Shown: positions 1-12,611 of the stretch, in pieces
Layout of the letters: the number at the start of each line of letters is the position of its first letter
Numbering within the stretch: position 1 is the stretch's first letter
Assembly: GCA_008508345.1 (NCBI GenBank)
Contig: QNGE01000141.1
Span: forward strand, 238,119-302,118
Direction of reading: 5' to 3'
From: Paragonimus westermani
Lineage: Eukaryota > Platyhelminthes > Trematoda > Plagiorchiida > Troglotrematidae
Length of the DNA stretch: 64,000 bases
Made by a program: the position numbers and the translations under genes
The notes under the pieces: model-generated
What the model was told of the DNA's origin: nothing
Seen by the model: only the letters and a program-made list of their open reading frames with translations
The model's database searches: none

Positions 1-24
1 ATCCGACAAGCCAAACAGGAGAAT

Positions 25-500
25 TCAGACAGAAAACGGATGCATTCCTAGGGTCATAACACTGACTACCGGAGAATTGAACCCACGGCCCGTGCTGATG
101 GGACCAACCTAGGTCGAAACAACTGTCCGCCACTCCTCTAGTGGTAACTGGGACCAACCGTTCGCAAAAACTCTTTCTCAACCCTTCTGGAGCTGTAATG
201 GGTGCCTGCTGCTTCGCAGGCCAACAACAAAACGGCTGACTGTTTACAGCTCATGAGCGAAGGAAGTGCAGTGGCTGAGGAAACTGATTCGCACAACTTC
301 CTGCAACTCTGGTGATCGTGATCCCGCAATCTAGTGGACAAGGGTTTGAGCCACAATCTCTTGCCCGTCCGCGGGTCGTGGGTTTGATTATCCGGTCTGC
401 GTGAGGCTTATGATACCCATCAAGGACAAAACAGCTCTCCACTACTTCGCTGGTGGTTACTCGGATCAACCATTTGCAAAAATCTATATTCCGTTCCCTC
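25..500. repeat. tRNA-like short repeats in opposite orientations
   Basis: Two tRNA-like units share a B-box-like stretch: one on the - strand around 70-85 (GGGTTCAATTCTCC) and one on the + strand around 375-393 (GTGGGTTTGATTATCC). The bases around both boxes also match (GGGYCGTGGGTT before, CCGGT after). Separately, a unit of about 45 bp is repeated directly at about 130-172 and 440-486 (CCACT, then GGATCAACCATTTGCAAAAA-like), and a third partial match lies near 22587-22615. This fits tRNA-derived short interspersed repeats. No cloverleaf folds cleanly, so neither unit is called a functional tRNA gene. Confidence 0.4.
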
Positions 501-954
501 ACATGTCAGAATCTCGAGTCAAAGTCTCAAGGTGGTGTCTTTCAAATAAACCTCGCTCTATGGCAAAAACGGCCATCAAATGTCAGCGGTTATAGTTAAC
601 CAAATGGCAGCATTATTCATCCTTCACCAGATTTTCTTCCCGTTTTTTACTCCAAGTTATTTTCCTTTCCTACACCTCCGCGTGATAATTGTTTTCTGGA
701 TCTCAGACAACTGCTTAGCACTGGCACCTCCAATATCTGCACTATTCACCACTTTGGACAACAACCTTCCACAACAAACACCATCTTACGAAAGGGGCTT
801 GTTGTGGGTTGTGTCGGAGAACGAGAGTAGGATTTTAGCACCGTTGTTTACTCGCCCAACTGTAAAGAGTTGTCGAACGAACCGCCTCCCTCAAGGCCTC
901 TGTTAAGGCTTAACTTGAGCCTCGTAGTCACGCTAGGGTGAGAATCGCACTGAA
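501..954. other. Stretch with no supported feature
   Basis: No exon with splice consensus, no recognisable repeat and no RNA gene was seen. The open frame at 580-906 has an amino-acid composition typical of translated non-coding DNA. Confidence 0.4.
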
Positions 955-3625
955 TTTTAAAGGAGAGCAAGCCTTGCGCGAGTGGACTCTAGCTAACATC
1001 GCCTTATGTGCTGCTGAACTCAGTACATCGGTTAATGTCCAAAAAACACTGTATATTCATTGTCAGCGTGTACTCCAACGGAAGGCTGTTTAGATTCTAC
1101 CAAAAACGCGTTCTACGAGCCCTTGGTTGACATTCAGAAGCGGGCTGAATAGTGACATCATCCTGCGATGTTAACACTCAGCTTGGTCGTCCTCCTTTAG
1201 AAAAGAGACCTCACGGAAGTATGTTTGATGTTCGGGCAGGACGAATTGAAAAATGACGATAACCTTCTACGGCTGTGCGCATAACACAGTCTACATGTTC
1301 CAGCCACCGCATCTCAACGTAGGAAGAGACAGTGCGTTAAATGAAGCCGAGTTTGTACCTCTGAACCGTGGACGAAATTTGGTCTCGCAGCGGTCAGTCA
1401 CATTTGGCGCCACTGTGTTGAAGACTGTTGTGCATTTTAGAACAACGACGTGGATTCGGACCATGCTATTGTGTGTGCCCGTCTCGTTTTCTCATTTGTC
1501 CAGTGGTCACACTAATATATGCGAGATGCATAGCTGACATTTCTGCGAGGGCAGTGTAAAGAATGCTTACCGGAAGCACTGTTGAAGGAGTTTACTAGTT
1601 CTGGTCAGGTGAAAGAACCTAACGCTTGGGAAAAATCGCAGTAGCTCTGATTTGTTCTGAGTTTACTGTAAATTTGTCACAGAACTGGACTTTCGACACA
1701 CTGAGCCTCTCAAAAAACGTAGAGAACCTAAACGCAAACTGACTGAAAGTCTGGACAAAGACTGTAAAAAATAAATGGTCTGATGGTCGAAAGAGATGAA
1801 ACAAATCTTTTTATCTGGGAATACAGGATATCTTTTTTTCTAATTCGCGGTTGTACTGGACGCCGAATTCCTCTAGGTAAGACTGCGTGAGAAAAAAGTG
1901 GTTCAGTCGTCACAAACAAAACGCGCCGATTCAACGGGTATGCTGAACATCTTGAGAAATAGTTCAGTTGGCTTCCATCAGTCCAAATAGACTGCGGGAT
2001 CCGAAAGGTCGGTTACTACATCCCAGACGGCCTTCCATTAGAGGTAGAATTTCTCTGGAAGCGTAAGTTACTGAAACGTAACAAGGTTTCTAGACCAGGT
2101 CCGCTCTCTTCTTACCTCTCCAAGGACGGCAGGAACAGCTCGATATCAAAACTGACGGAACTCCTTCAGACGGCTTCGGAAACTGAATAGGTAACTCGTG
2201 AGTGATGCACGACAGCAGTAGTCTCTGCTTTCAAATGGTGTTCAAAATCAATGAAAGAACCATAGAGGCCTCAGACTAGTATCTGTTGTTTCCAACATAC
2301 TCACTGGCGTTAGTTTACTTCACTCCATTAAGCCTAGGGAAGGTGAGATACGTGAAAACCGAGCTGGATTCCAGTCCAGTCGAGATTACTTTGCTCACCT
2401 TTTACCTTGCAAGGGATTTTGGAGCATCCCCAATCGTATAGACTACCGACGGGTGTAGTCTTTATTGACTCTGAGGCTGCTTTCGATTGGATTGCTGTTA
2501 ATGTTTTCTGGAACTGTCTTTTAGAAACCGAGTTCCAGATAAACATGGTTTATGGATAGCCGATCACGGCTGTCGCATCTCCCCTTTTCTCTTCAATTTC
2601 GTCGTGGACAACATTCCGCAGGGTGCGCCAAAGGAGACCAGTGGGCTTGGTGTCGAGTCACCTCCTGGCACCGAGCTGACGGACATGTGGGTGACATTGT
2701 TTAACTTAGCCCCTTTGTCGAAGACATGCAGGGCAAGCTAGACGACGTGTGACCGGGCTGGTTTGCGCGGAATGCGATTCGTAACTCGCACGTGCAAAAT
2801 GCTTCGTCGAAAATGGGGCATTCCCCCTCCTGATTTCCCCATCGCACGTAATTCAATGGAGGCTGGGGACAAATGCTTGTGTGTTGTTCTGTTTTCAACC
2901 TGTATTATTGCTGATGCGACATCAGCGAGGATGACAAAGACGTGAATTGCCTCTGCCAACCCGCGTCACCTGCAACGTCCGAAAGATGCTTGGTGGTTGC
3001 CAGAAAGAATGGTATGTATTGCTCGTTTACGGTGTGTTCTACCACAGTTCGTAAACATGTGTTTCCAACGGAGTCACCAACAGAAGTGCTGTGTGATGAC
3101 CATCGTTGTCTCAGCCAACAAACCCACGTTAAGTGTTCTGATAGCATGAGCAACAAGGCCGTTCGCCGTCGAGTAACCTGGAATGCACGGTATGCGTGAC
3201 CAACTGATCAACTGATCGACTTGTACAGCCAGCTGAACGTTTGCCCTGCCGGGAATTAGATGCTGAAACCATCGACAACGAGGTAAAACCGCGTGGTGGT
3301 CAAGCAAAACATGGTCATGATATATGAAGACCCTGACTGCGAAAAGCAAGTAGATGTCATCCGCCTGGCTATTTTCATTGTAATCATTCAAATCGTTGGT
3401 TTCAAACGCCATGCCAGACGGCGGTGAGCAGCAATCAGTGGCCTACCTGCGTCCACATCATTTCTAGTTCCTCCACTTAGTACTTCAGGATTATCATCAT
3501 TACTCTGTAGCATTTTCTAGCTGTTTCTTTTCCCAGGATATTCTACGTCAGTGATGGATTGAGCGACGACCCGAGCCACGGTACATTCTGATAAAACTAA
3601 TAGTTATCGTGATGATGATGATCTA
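955..3625 (+). mobile_element. RTE-clade LINE, nearly full length, heavily mutated
   Basis: Translating across frames recovers, in the correct order, the parts of an RTE-type non-LTR retrotransposon: an apurinic endonuclease (the start of its core near 975; a GDMNAQ-equivalent DVNTQLG near 1170; NDDNLLRLCAHN near 1250; DVDSDHAIVCARL near 1455-1495) and a reverse transcriptase. In the latter, EIRENRAGF lies near 2343, block A (VVFIDSEAAFDWI) at 2455-2493, GCRISPFLFNFVVDNI at about 2568-2615, the decayed YADD region near 2690-2710, and the thumb-side motifs RTCKMLRRKWG near 2790 and DDHRCLSQ, SNKAVRRRV near 3095-3175. The tail ends near a GATGATGATGAT run at 3612-3622, matching the short tandem 3' ends known in RTE elements. 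Many frameshifts and stops make it a dead copy. Family knowledge supplies the motif order; the left boundary is approximate. Confidence 0.8.
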
Positions 3626-6600
3626 TCAGAAGTGGTCGTTATACACCAAATCACAGTTGTTTCTCTGTCGTACGTACATTTGCAGTGGTAAAAGCTAAAC
3701 CACTTATCGTAATGCTCACTAACTTTGAACAAACTAACGTTTGCGTTCATCCACACAAGTATGCAGTTAATTCATCCGGTCAAAATCCGAATCTTCTCAA
3801 ATATTACGTATTGTATTTTTGGTTTCATTCCCTCGCATTCTTGGCACTGACTATAACCACCAAGGCAAAGCAGGCAATAGACCATTTATGTTATTGGTAC
3901 GACTGTTTCCGGATGTCTCAATCAGCCTGGACAGTAGTCTTAGTTTCTGCCTTCTAGTTTACGGGTTATTCAAATAATCGTTTGGCAACTTGTGCAAAAC
4001 AACAAATAAAGGTGAAGAGAGAGAATATTTGAGATTGATACAATAAAAATTGAACAAACTAAGGAACTTGTAAAGCAATTTGAGACAAGGTGTAGACTTC
4101 TATCAAGAACAAAATATCGTGGGCTTTCCGAAAGTCTATTTGTTTCATGCACGTAGCGAACGTTGGTATTGAATACTTTACAGTGGTAACATGAAAGAGG
4201 ACCATAAAACTCCGCGTCGAATGGACAGTTTTGACTGAAAGTCAGAACTTCGACTCGGTTGCCTCGATTCATGAGTTAGCTCACCGCCGGGTGTCATCAA
4301 CCTGCCAAATCTTCTTAAATGAGAGACGTAAGTAACAATTGAAGTTCACCTGAAAGACTATTTGAAAGCCTGAAACAAAGTGTCAGAAACTTGACGGAGC
4401 ATTTTGCTCCTCAAGGTTGTGAGGTTACTCAGCCACTGAACGTTATTGAATTACTATGCTTGATCAATTGAAAATGTTTTGACAAGACTAACCATAATTT
4501 TGCATTAGGAAAACAAGCACTTTTGCCATTGACAGTCCTCAGAAGAACGCTGAAAAATTTAACTAAGAATGTCATCAGAAATCTCTTACGACCGAAAGTA
4601 AATTGCTAGTTTCATGAAACGTTTGAATATTGCTAGAAGAGTTGTACATCAGTCCTTGCATATAAAGTATCATTTTTATGGAATCCATAAAATGTAGGAG
4701 TTTCCCAATATACTAGTCATTTCTCGTAAGTAAAACTGATACTGAAAACCGCAGTAAAGCCAGTCTTCGGAAGTACATTCTATAACAAACATCATTTTGA
4801 TACAGTGCTGCGCGCAAAGTATGAATGTACGGATGTTCACAGTAGCTAAACAAGGGGAAAACTCTCAGCCTGAGCGAAACAATCAGGTTTTTACCGTTAC
4901 TTTGAGAGATTTGAGAAAATGTGGGGAAAATAAGCACAAAATTCACTTATATGACGACCGCTATCCTCATTTCATGAGCTGAGTTGAAAAAAAATAAAGT
5001 TGAAAACCACAAACTGAAAAACTAGCTGCCGACTTCACCCAATTCTCAGTTAACTAGTTTCATGTGAGAATACCTCCCACCCACACAGGATTGTTTGCAA
5101 AATCTAATCACACGAAGAACATACGGCCAAAGTTCCCACTGATATTCTAAAAATTAAAAAGCCACTGCCTTATTTTTGTAGACCACGCAAATAATTTGCC
5201 TCAGGTAACATCGTTCTTTCAGGAGTTTTCTGTCGTTAGTTTCAATCTTGAGATTGTATCCGCTTTACGTCTCGAATTAGCCAAAAGCAAGGATTGTGTT
5301 CTTGGATAGGTGCATTCGGTGAACCACGAAATATGTTTTGCTAAACAACAACAGCAGCAACAGCCACGTCATCCATAGTGACAACAAAAGGAAAGGGGAT
5401 TATTCTTCTGACTCGGCACTGTAAATTGGCTGTGTACAGCCTTTTCGATTTGTCGACATGTGTAAATGGAGGTTAGGACGCGGATGCAGAAAGTGATGAT
5501 GTGAACTGCACAGCTGTTTCATAATATCCCGTTGACATGTACAAGGAATTTCCCGCAGCTGGGACTTTTCAGTTTATATCCTGTCTTTTGTCTAACATTC
5601 AGTTTCCGTACTTTCAGTTCATCAGAACAACCTTGTTTTGTTTGTAATCATCGTAGCCTTCTGCCGTACAGCTTGTCGTACGCCCAGTTGGAATCACTGA
5701 AGCAAACGCCTGTTTATCAGTCAAGGATTAACATAAATTATCGAAGCAGGATTATCGAGCGGCTACTCATAGAGAAGAGTAACACATAACTCATTTGAGA
5801 TAATGGTTCTAACAAAGATTGGAACAGGTCAGAGATAGATATTTCCCACTCGAGAATTAAAATGAAGTTTGTGCCTAATAAGTATGAGCCTAAAACGCGA
5901 TGGGTTTTGTGGATTGAAATCCCCTGAATTCAGTAGTCAACACGATATGTTTGTAAAAGTGACTGTTAGTTGCAGAAACTAAATAGACACCTGGGTTACA
6001 GTTGACATACCTGCAAATATCTGCAGCAGACCACTGACTTCTTGTAAAATACGTCTACTATCAAATAACTCATTTGGTTATAATCAAGCCAATCATAAGA
6101 AGTCTGGGTTTTTATCTACCCACTTGACTGTTTCATTACGAGATATTACATTATCCATAAGAGAAGGTGATTCAGTTGAGGTTTTAAAATAGTTAACGTT
6201 CAACTTCACACAATCTGCTTCTGAGCATTGGCGACGCATTATGCAAAACATGACATAGTTTTATAAGTGGTTAACATAGGTTAGAAATGCTTCACCGCGC
6301 TGCCCTTTGCCTCTATATTTGAACACAGTTTGCACGAGACGTGGGGGAAGATCAGCAGTCTCTTGTGAAGTCGAAATTTCCATATTGGTGACTTGGCCAC
6401 ACAGTTTACTAGTAGGGCACATAATGTTTATGAGAATGTACATTTTACAGCTGATACGGGCCAAGTGTGTGTGCGTCCGAAGTGGCTCCTTTCTAAGATT
6501 GGATGTCTGTAATCCAAAGATGTAAATTACGAGGCGACAATCACTTCCTGTATGGTCATCATCCGCATAGTGTGGATACTAGAACAGCCTTTGGAATGAA

Positions 6601-9600
6601 TAGGTTGGGAATGAAGCAGTTGCGATTGAAACTTCAGGCGTTATTCATGTTCCAGTTTACCGAAAACACACCACACTCTAAAGAACTAAGGGAATTATAA
6701 TACCCTAACAGCAATGTCTTGTTATGCACTTCAGTTTTAGGTACCTAGTGACGTACAGGCGCTGGGATGACGGTGTCTGTTACTCTAAACTTGGCAAGCC
6801 ACATCTAGGCGGGCAAATCAAAGATACTTAAGAAACAGCCGTCTTAAGAGCTGCGAATTCCAAATGAACGTATTCATGTGTAGTGTAATCTCAACTGCTA
6901 ATATTCTAACTACTCACAGATTTGCCGAGGTATGCGGACTTGTTACGCAACTTACAACCGTGCTGCTTCCATCATGGCACCAATCTATGGTTAACATGTT
7001 CAAATTAGATAGATTAACAGGAGGTGAACTAGAACGGCCTAGTAAGGAGGCCACAAAATCGAGACATGCTAAGCGACGCCTACCGTTTTGGAAGTACCAC
7101 TATAAACTTCACGTCACAGTCCACAAAATGGCTTGATAAATCGACGAACACGACATGCAGTGTCTCAAACACTGTGAGAACTTTGTCGCCCTTTAGTTCT
7201 TTACCACGCATGAGAATGCGGCTTTTCACTATCCGTCTTTTGGTGAATTTGTCACGGTAGCCTTTTCCATGTTTTTACTTTGTTTACTGACATAGATTGT
7301 TACACACCGGTCCTCAGTTAAATGGTGTTTTTTCTAACGCTTCTACGTTTGCAACTAAGTGTTTCGAGAGACGAGTGTTGTCGATCATCGACCGTGGTGG
7401 CTAAATGTCTGCAATAATGTCATAGGGTGATGCGACTTGAAATTCCGTTCATTAGCCTGAATCGTTAAGAGATCTGTTTTTGGACAAGTCTTTTAGCTTA
7501 TACTCACGGATTTCCTATCCGTATACACACTAGTGTGACGTTAAATACAGTCCAGCTTTGAAGAAAATTTACACCGCCAGTTTGAGGGTCTTTGCCGATC
7601 AAGATTTCATGGCTACCACTGACAGAATTGGGAAGTATACTTAAGTAATATTTTACTTATTCTTAACTGCTGAGGTCACATTATCTTCAACGTTAACATC
7701 GTCAGATGGATGATTTCATATATTTCTGTAATTAGAAAATGTGAACGTGATGTATTTAGTCTTATTAGGGAAGTGCTTTTAGACAGTTTTCCAGGTTACC
7801 GAGTACAACACAAAGTATCCACATGAAAGAAGTACTGCTTCTATGAACTACATATGTCCCCTGGTCCATATTAGTTTGACGGTGCACAGACCAAAGTTTC
7901 ATCGATAATCGGGATACGGGTTGAAGGTTTCATTAACAAAGCCTAGACTTTTAACTCCTACACAAGCGGCTTCATCATGCATTAGGACTTGAATCGAAAT
8001 TGACACGACGTGCTCTTGGTCTATCACTAAGTCAGGTTATGCTACGCTGTCGTTCTGAGATTGTCACCTACTGAAATCGGCATCTGGAAGACTCAGCATA
8101 AATTCAATCATCTAGAGTCATGGGAAGCCAATCATGTCTGTTTTACCCCAAACTCTGCCTACTGGTTCTGTAGATACGTACGTGTACGCTTCATTGCATG
8201 TGAACATCAACTGTAACATGCATATAGAGCTAAGTCAGAGTCATTGCCAAAATTTATCGGTGGAGGATCAGCGAGTAAATTTCGTAGTAGCTGATTAGGA
8301 TAACAGTCGGAAATTCACAACCTGGGAACGCAGACCAGCCGACGACGACCAGCCGAAAGCGTGACAACACTAGGAATGCATGCAGTTGAACGCAAAGATC
8401 TGTGCTTACTTGAAAGAAAAAGCCAATCGGGTTGAAAAGACTAGTATTATGTACAAAAAAGAGACGAGGTCAGAAGGTTGATTCAGCTGACATCGGATAG
8501 CAAATTTTCACACGTGACACGTAACACAAAGTTGATCAGTCACTGATTGAACGGAAGGGCACACACAAACGGCGGTACGTGTAAACCTCTGTTTTTTCAG
8601 GCGGTAGCCGGTGATGTTAGTGAAAATCTTATTTGCTTTCAAACACGGTCAATGGCTACGTTTACAAGTGTCTAAACGAAACTGTGCAGAATAATTTATA
8701 AAAGTTGACGCCTAATTGCAAACCGCAAGCCAAACACACTTGTCAACAAAAGTCCGTTGGTTGTTTCCAGCAGGTGAATCTTTATTAAAGTTTCGTTTAC
8801 TGGATTTTATAAGCCACATCTCAATTACCTACACTTCCACACTACTTTTTGTAGAAAAAACGCCTAACGGTGGTATTGGGATTAACCTACTGAAGGTCAC
8901 TTAAATGACTTTTCGTGTTTCAGTCAATCTTACTTTAAGTAAATATTGTTAGAGTAAGAAAATTGTTTCACTGTATGCTTTAGGGTCGATAAACAACATT
9001 AAATGGGCTGTGAGGTCACAACCTTAGTCATCCGATTTAATTATTTGAGGCTGTCACGTTCATCTACGGTTCTACACTCTTGAAGCATCAAATACGCAGT
9101 ATTACTGTTGTGAATCCAGAAGGCGGATGACACGGAGGTTGTTTTATTGGAGAAACCAATACACCACATAAGTGTCTCAACGGGACTAGGAACAAAATCA
9201 CTCATTTTCACACCGCACTCTTCCGGGGATGCTCCAGTCGCTTTGGACACCATGTCTCAGTTACATCATATAGTGAAATCATTAAATGCCATTCTGCCTT
9301 CCAACGACCGTCTCTCCTCGCTATACTACTTATTCCATTTTGAAGTTCATCACAATTTATTCATTATTGGACTTGTAATAGGCATCCATGTAGTGAGTCT
9401 CGAAAGTGATTAGAATGGATTGTTCTGCATGAAGAAAACAGCATGGTGCATCACTTTCAACTTTGCGATTCAACATCGGTGATTTTCTCTGCCAGAAAAA
9501 CAAACCGACAAAAAACGGAATGTTTCAGTATCCATATTGGGTGTTGGTCCTGAGGCTGAACGAATTTGCAAGCGGAAAATTTACGTCACACACATCGCTT

Positions 9601-12487
9601 GGCCCAAATTTTCTGGTTTTCCCTGTGGATGCATCCGTCAACTGAAGCTTTCGGACAGCAGTAGCTAGCCGACTTCAGTTACGAATTCGTTTACAAATAA
9701 GCAGTTTTGTGGACCAGTTAGTTCAGAGGGGACCCAACTGCGAAATATTCTGGCTTTGGTTGAATTCGAACCAGTGATGAGAACAGAATGTAAATTGGAG
9801 GAATCCTGTCGGAGCAGTTTATTTTCTGGATTTTTCATAAGAGGCATTGAAACGGGTAGGTAAAATAATTTTGAATGTGAAATTTTCGAGCTCTTGCCGT
9901 GACTTTCTAATCAGGTGATAGAACGCTTGTCGCGTTTTGACATGCTGCTTCCATCGCTGCTTCAAATGCAGCTGAAGCTTAGATTTTTTGCAATCGGGCC
10001 TTTTATGAGGAATTTTTTGTCCAAATGTTATTGCAGTTTTACTTTCATTGTTGTGATTGCTTCGCTTGTGTCAATACGGTACACCGATCGTACTCACTGA
10101 ATACACTTGACCATTTCTGTTTTTTATCAGACGATATCGAGACCAATCTGAACAAAAATGTATGTGATGCGAATGTTAGCTCACTGTCTAAATTCCATTT
10201 CATGAAGTGACGGAATGAATAGGATGGATTGAATGTGAGGTGTTTCACGTTTCAACATCCCACTACAGATATGTGAAAGTTATACAATGCTACCCTTACG
10301 ATCGAATGTCCGAAATAATCCTTAAGCTATGAGTACTAACTTGTTCAATAATACTTGCTGTCTTAACTACCATGTATCCGGGTTTACAACGCAGTCCACC
10401 TCCATTTATTGGTCACTGTCGAGCAGATGCTTGATCATTCTTTGAGCAACTTACTAAACACCGCCGTCTCAAGATCCTTGAGCCAGTGTAGTTTTTCTAA
10501 CGTTGAATTTAACATAACCAACTGCCCGAATGTGGACGTGCTTTAGACTCGAGTAGTCAAACAGACTAAAAACAATAACTTGATTGTTACTCACGAATAA
10601 CCGAAACTTTGGATCTAGTGAAACTTTTCAGTCAGCCACCTTCGAACAGAAGCATCATATTTCAAACGCGAGTGAATAACGACCACCGGCATTGTATGTC
10701 TGTCAGTACCTGGTTGTGGGTCGAAATTCACTGACTTATGAGCGACGTGGCGAGTCCTGGGAATTGGTTAAGAACACAGCTGTTTTAATGAAGTTAACAC
10801 TCTTATTCCATTTCAACTTTCACATTTAGACAGCCTCATTCTTCAAAAAGCGTGCATTAGTCACAACCTCTTCAACACCCCACGTTCATTCTTAAGTTGA
10901 CTGATGTATTGATGCGATCTTCTTAAGAGAATGCAATCCCGCGTTTCCCTCAAGGTTGGTAGCAATACGGCGATCCGCCAGTGTGTTCCAAGTATAACAA
11001 AAGAAGCTAGCTAGTGAGTCCATCCGGAAGCAAGATCTGCGACTACATGTTACTAGGATCCGCGGGTAAACCTAAACATTACTTGGTTACTTTCAGAAAC
11101 ACAGTGATGGCTTATTTGATCTATTTGTAAGAAACCGGTTTGAACCTGTCGACCTAACAGTGTAAACAGTACGTAAAAGTAATGCATGTTTAAATACCGT
11201 TTAATTGCTGATTTATTGCCGGTTCTTTACGAGACACCAAGAAATGTTGCAATACAAATCCAATTATTCTTTCATTTCACACCCAGTAAATCTGTTTGTT
11301 CCTACTAACATTGATATGTGTGATGAGTACGCACTTTCAGCAAATAATGTCAATTCACAGAACTTGAGATTTTTAACAACCCCGCCGTAGATAAAGATCA
11401 GCTACTCATTGTCTGAACTCATGCGGCTGGTACTCCAATTCTGAATAAAGTTGTTCTTCCTCCCTAAGGAGCTAAAGTCGAACACTCCACTTCGAGAAAA
11501 ACTACAAAAGCGCACACTTTCCGAGTATATCATATATTTAGCCTGATAACTCACTCGTCACTTCCGTTGTTGAGAAAACGGATGAACAAATCGGTCGCCA
11601 AGAAATGTCAAAAGAATTGACGGAAACGAAAAATTGAAACAACGGTCACAGTTTACCCATTAAAAGGTCGAAACCGTTTGTTTGATACATCCGGTTGTTC
11701 AACATATTACAATTCGGCTCCTTTTTTGATGGAACAGTTCTGAATCGTGCTTTGTGTGCACAAGTTTGGCAGCTAGATAAACATGACGAAAGTTAAAATG
11801 ATTCAACTTCCTTTTCCGTACCGGTCAGAATACGTGCAAAAAATCACTACATACATTTCAGTATAGCCTTTCTCCCGTTGACGTTTTCACAACTTCTTCT
11901 GGCAGTTTTCCGTATTCTGTCTGAATTCAGTTGTTGCATCTTCTCGGACAAATAATTAGACTGGTTGGAGTCACTATTGGTGCAACACTCCATGAAATTT
12001 ATTCACTTCAGTTATATCCGTTTAGCGGCAATTTTTGTATACTCATAAGTAGTTTAGTAGTTTACCAGTCATAATCCTCTGGTAACATACAAACAATGCT
12101 GGGGTTGTTTTTAACCATCAGAAGCGTATGCCCGCCCGAACTCGACTACTCACACAGCTAAACGGATGTAAGAGAGATTTGGTTTTTCCGAGATTGTTAG
12201 ACTTACTACAGCCTTAGATAGGTACACGTGTCAACGACACTTGTCGAATTTACCCGTGAACTCAAACTGGCTTAGTGGTCTAGGTACGTTGAAAACTGTG
12301 GTTGTTCAACCGACAGTTTAATTTTTTGACAATGTTGCATAGAAAATGCTATCTGCTTGGATCAGTTTAACTGTAGATGGGATCTGAGCCACTTAACTGT
12401 GACCACAGACACAACCTTGATTAACGTGTGAACAGATTGGACCCTTCCAGGGAATCAGTCAGGGTAGTCCATTAGAGGTGGCGTTAG
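3626..12487. other. Long stretch without a supported gene
   Basis: Open frames here are short (about 60-100 codons), overlap on both strands and lack good splice borders, RNA-gene boxes or mobile-element motifs. The base composition leans to A+T with homopolymer runs, as in flatworm introns and intergenic DNA. Small exons could have been missed by eye. Confidence 0.5.
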
Positions 12488-12611
12488 GGTGCCCATTGGT
12501 TTGTACTCATGAAACTGGGTGCCTTTGCCGAATTCACTTCAAGCCACATTGTTACACCGATCTACCCTCACAGTACTACCAATATCAAACACATTTATGA
12601 ACAACTCGCAG
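12488..12611 (+). CDS. Possible internal coding exon, function unknown
   Basis: An open frame of 41 codons starts right after TAG (12485-12487, a possible acceptor AG) and ends GCAG before a consensus-like donor, GTATGC, at 12612. The peptide begins GAHWFVLMKLGAFAEF and has a natural-looking composition. The exon would start in phase 0 and end in phase 1. Against it, the acceptor lacks a pyrimidine tract, and no partner exon was recognised. It could also be a fragment of a decayed mobile element: the bases just upstream translate as GISQGSPLE, faintly like a reverse transcriptase block. I do not recognise a family. Confidence 0.22.

Noticed and set aside
3074..3412. 112-codon - strand frame
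   Set aside because: It lies antisense to the RTE reverse transcriptase remnant and is explained as a shadow of it.
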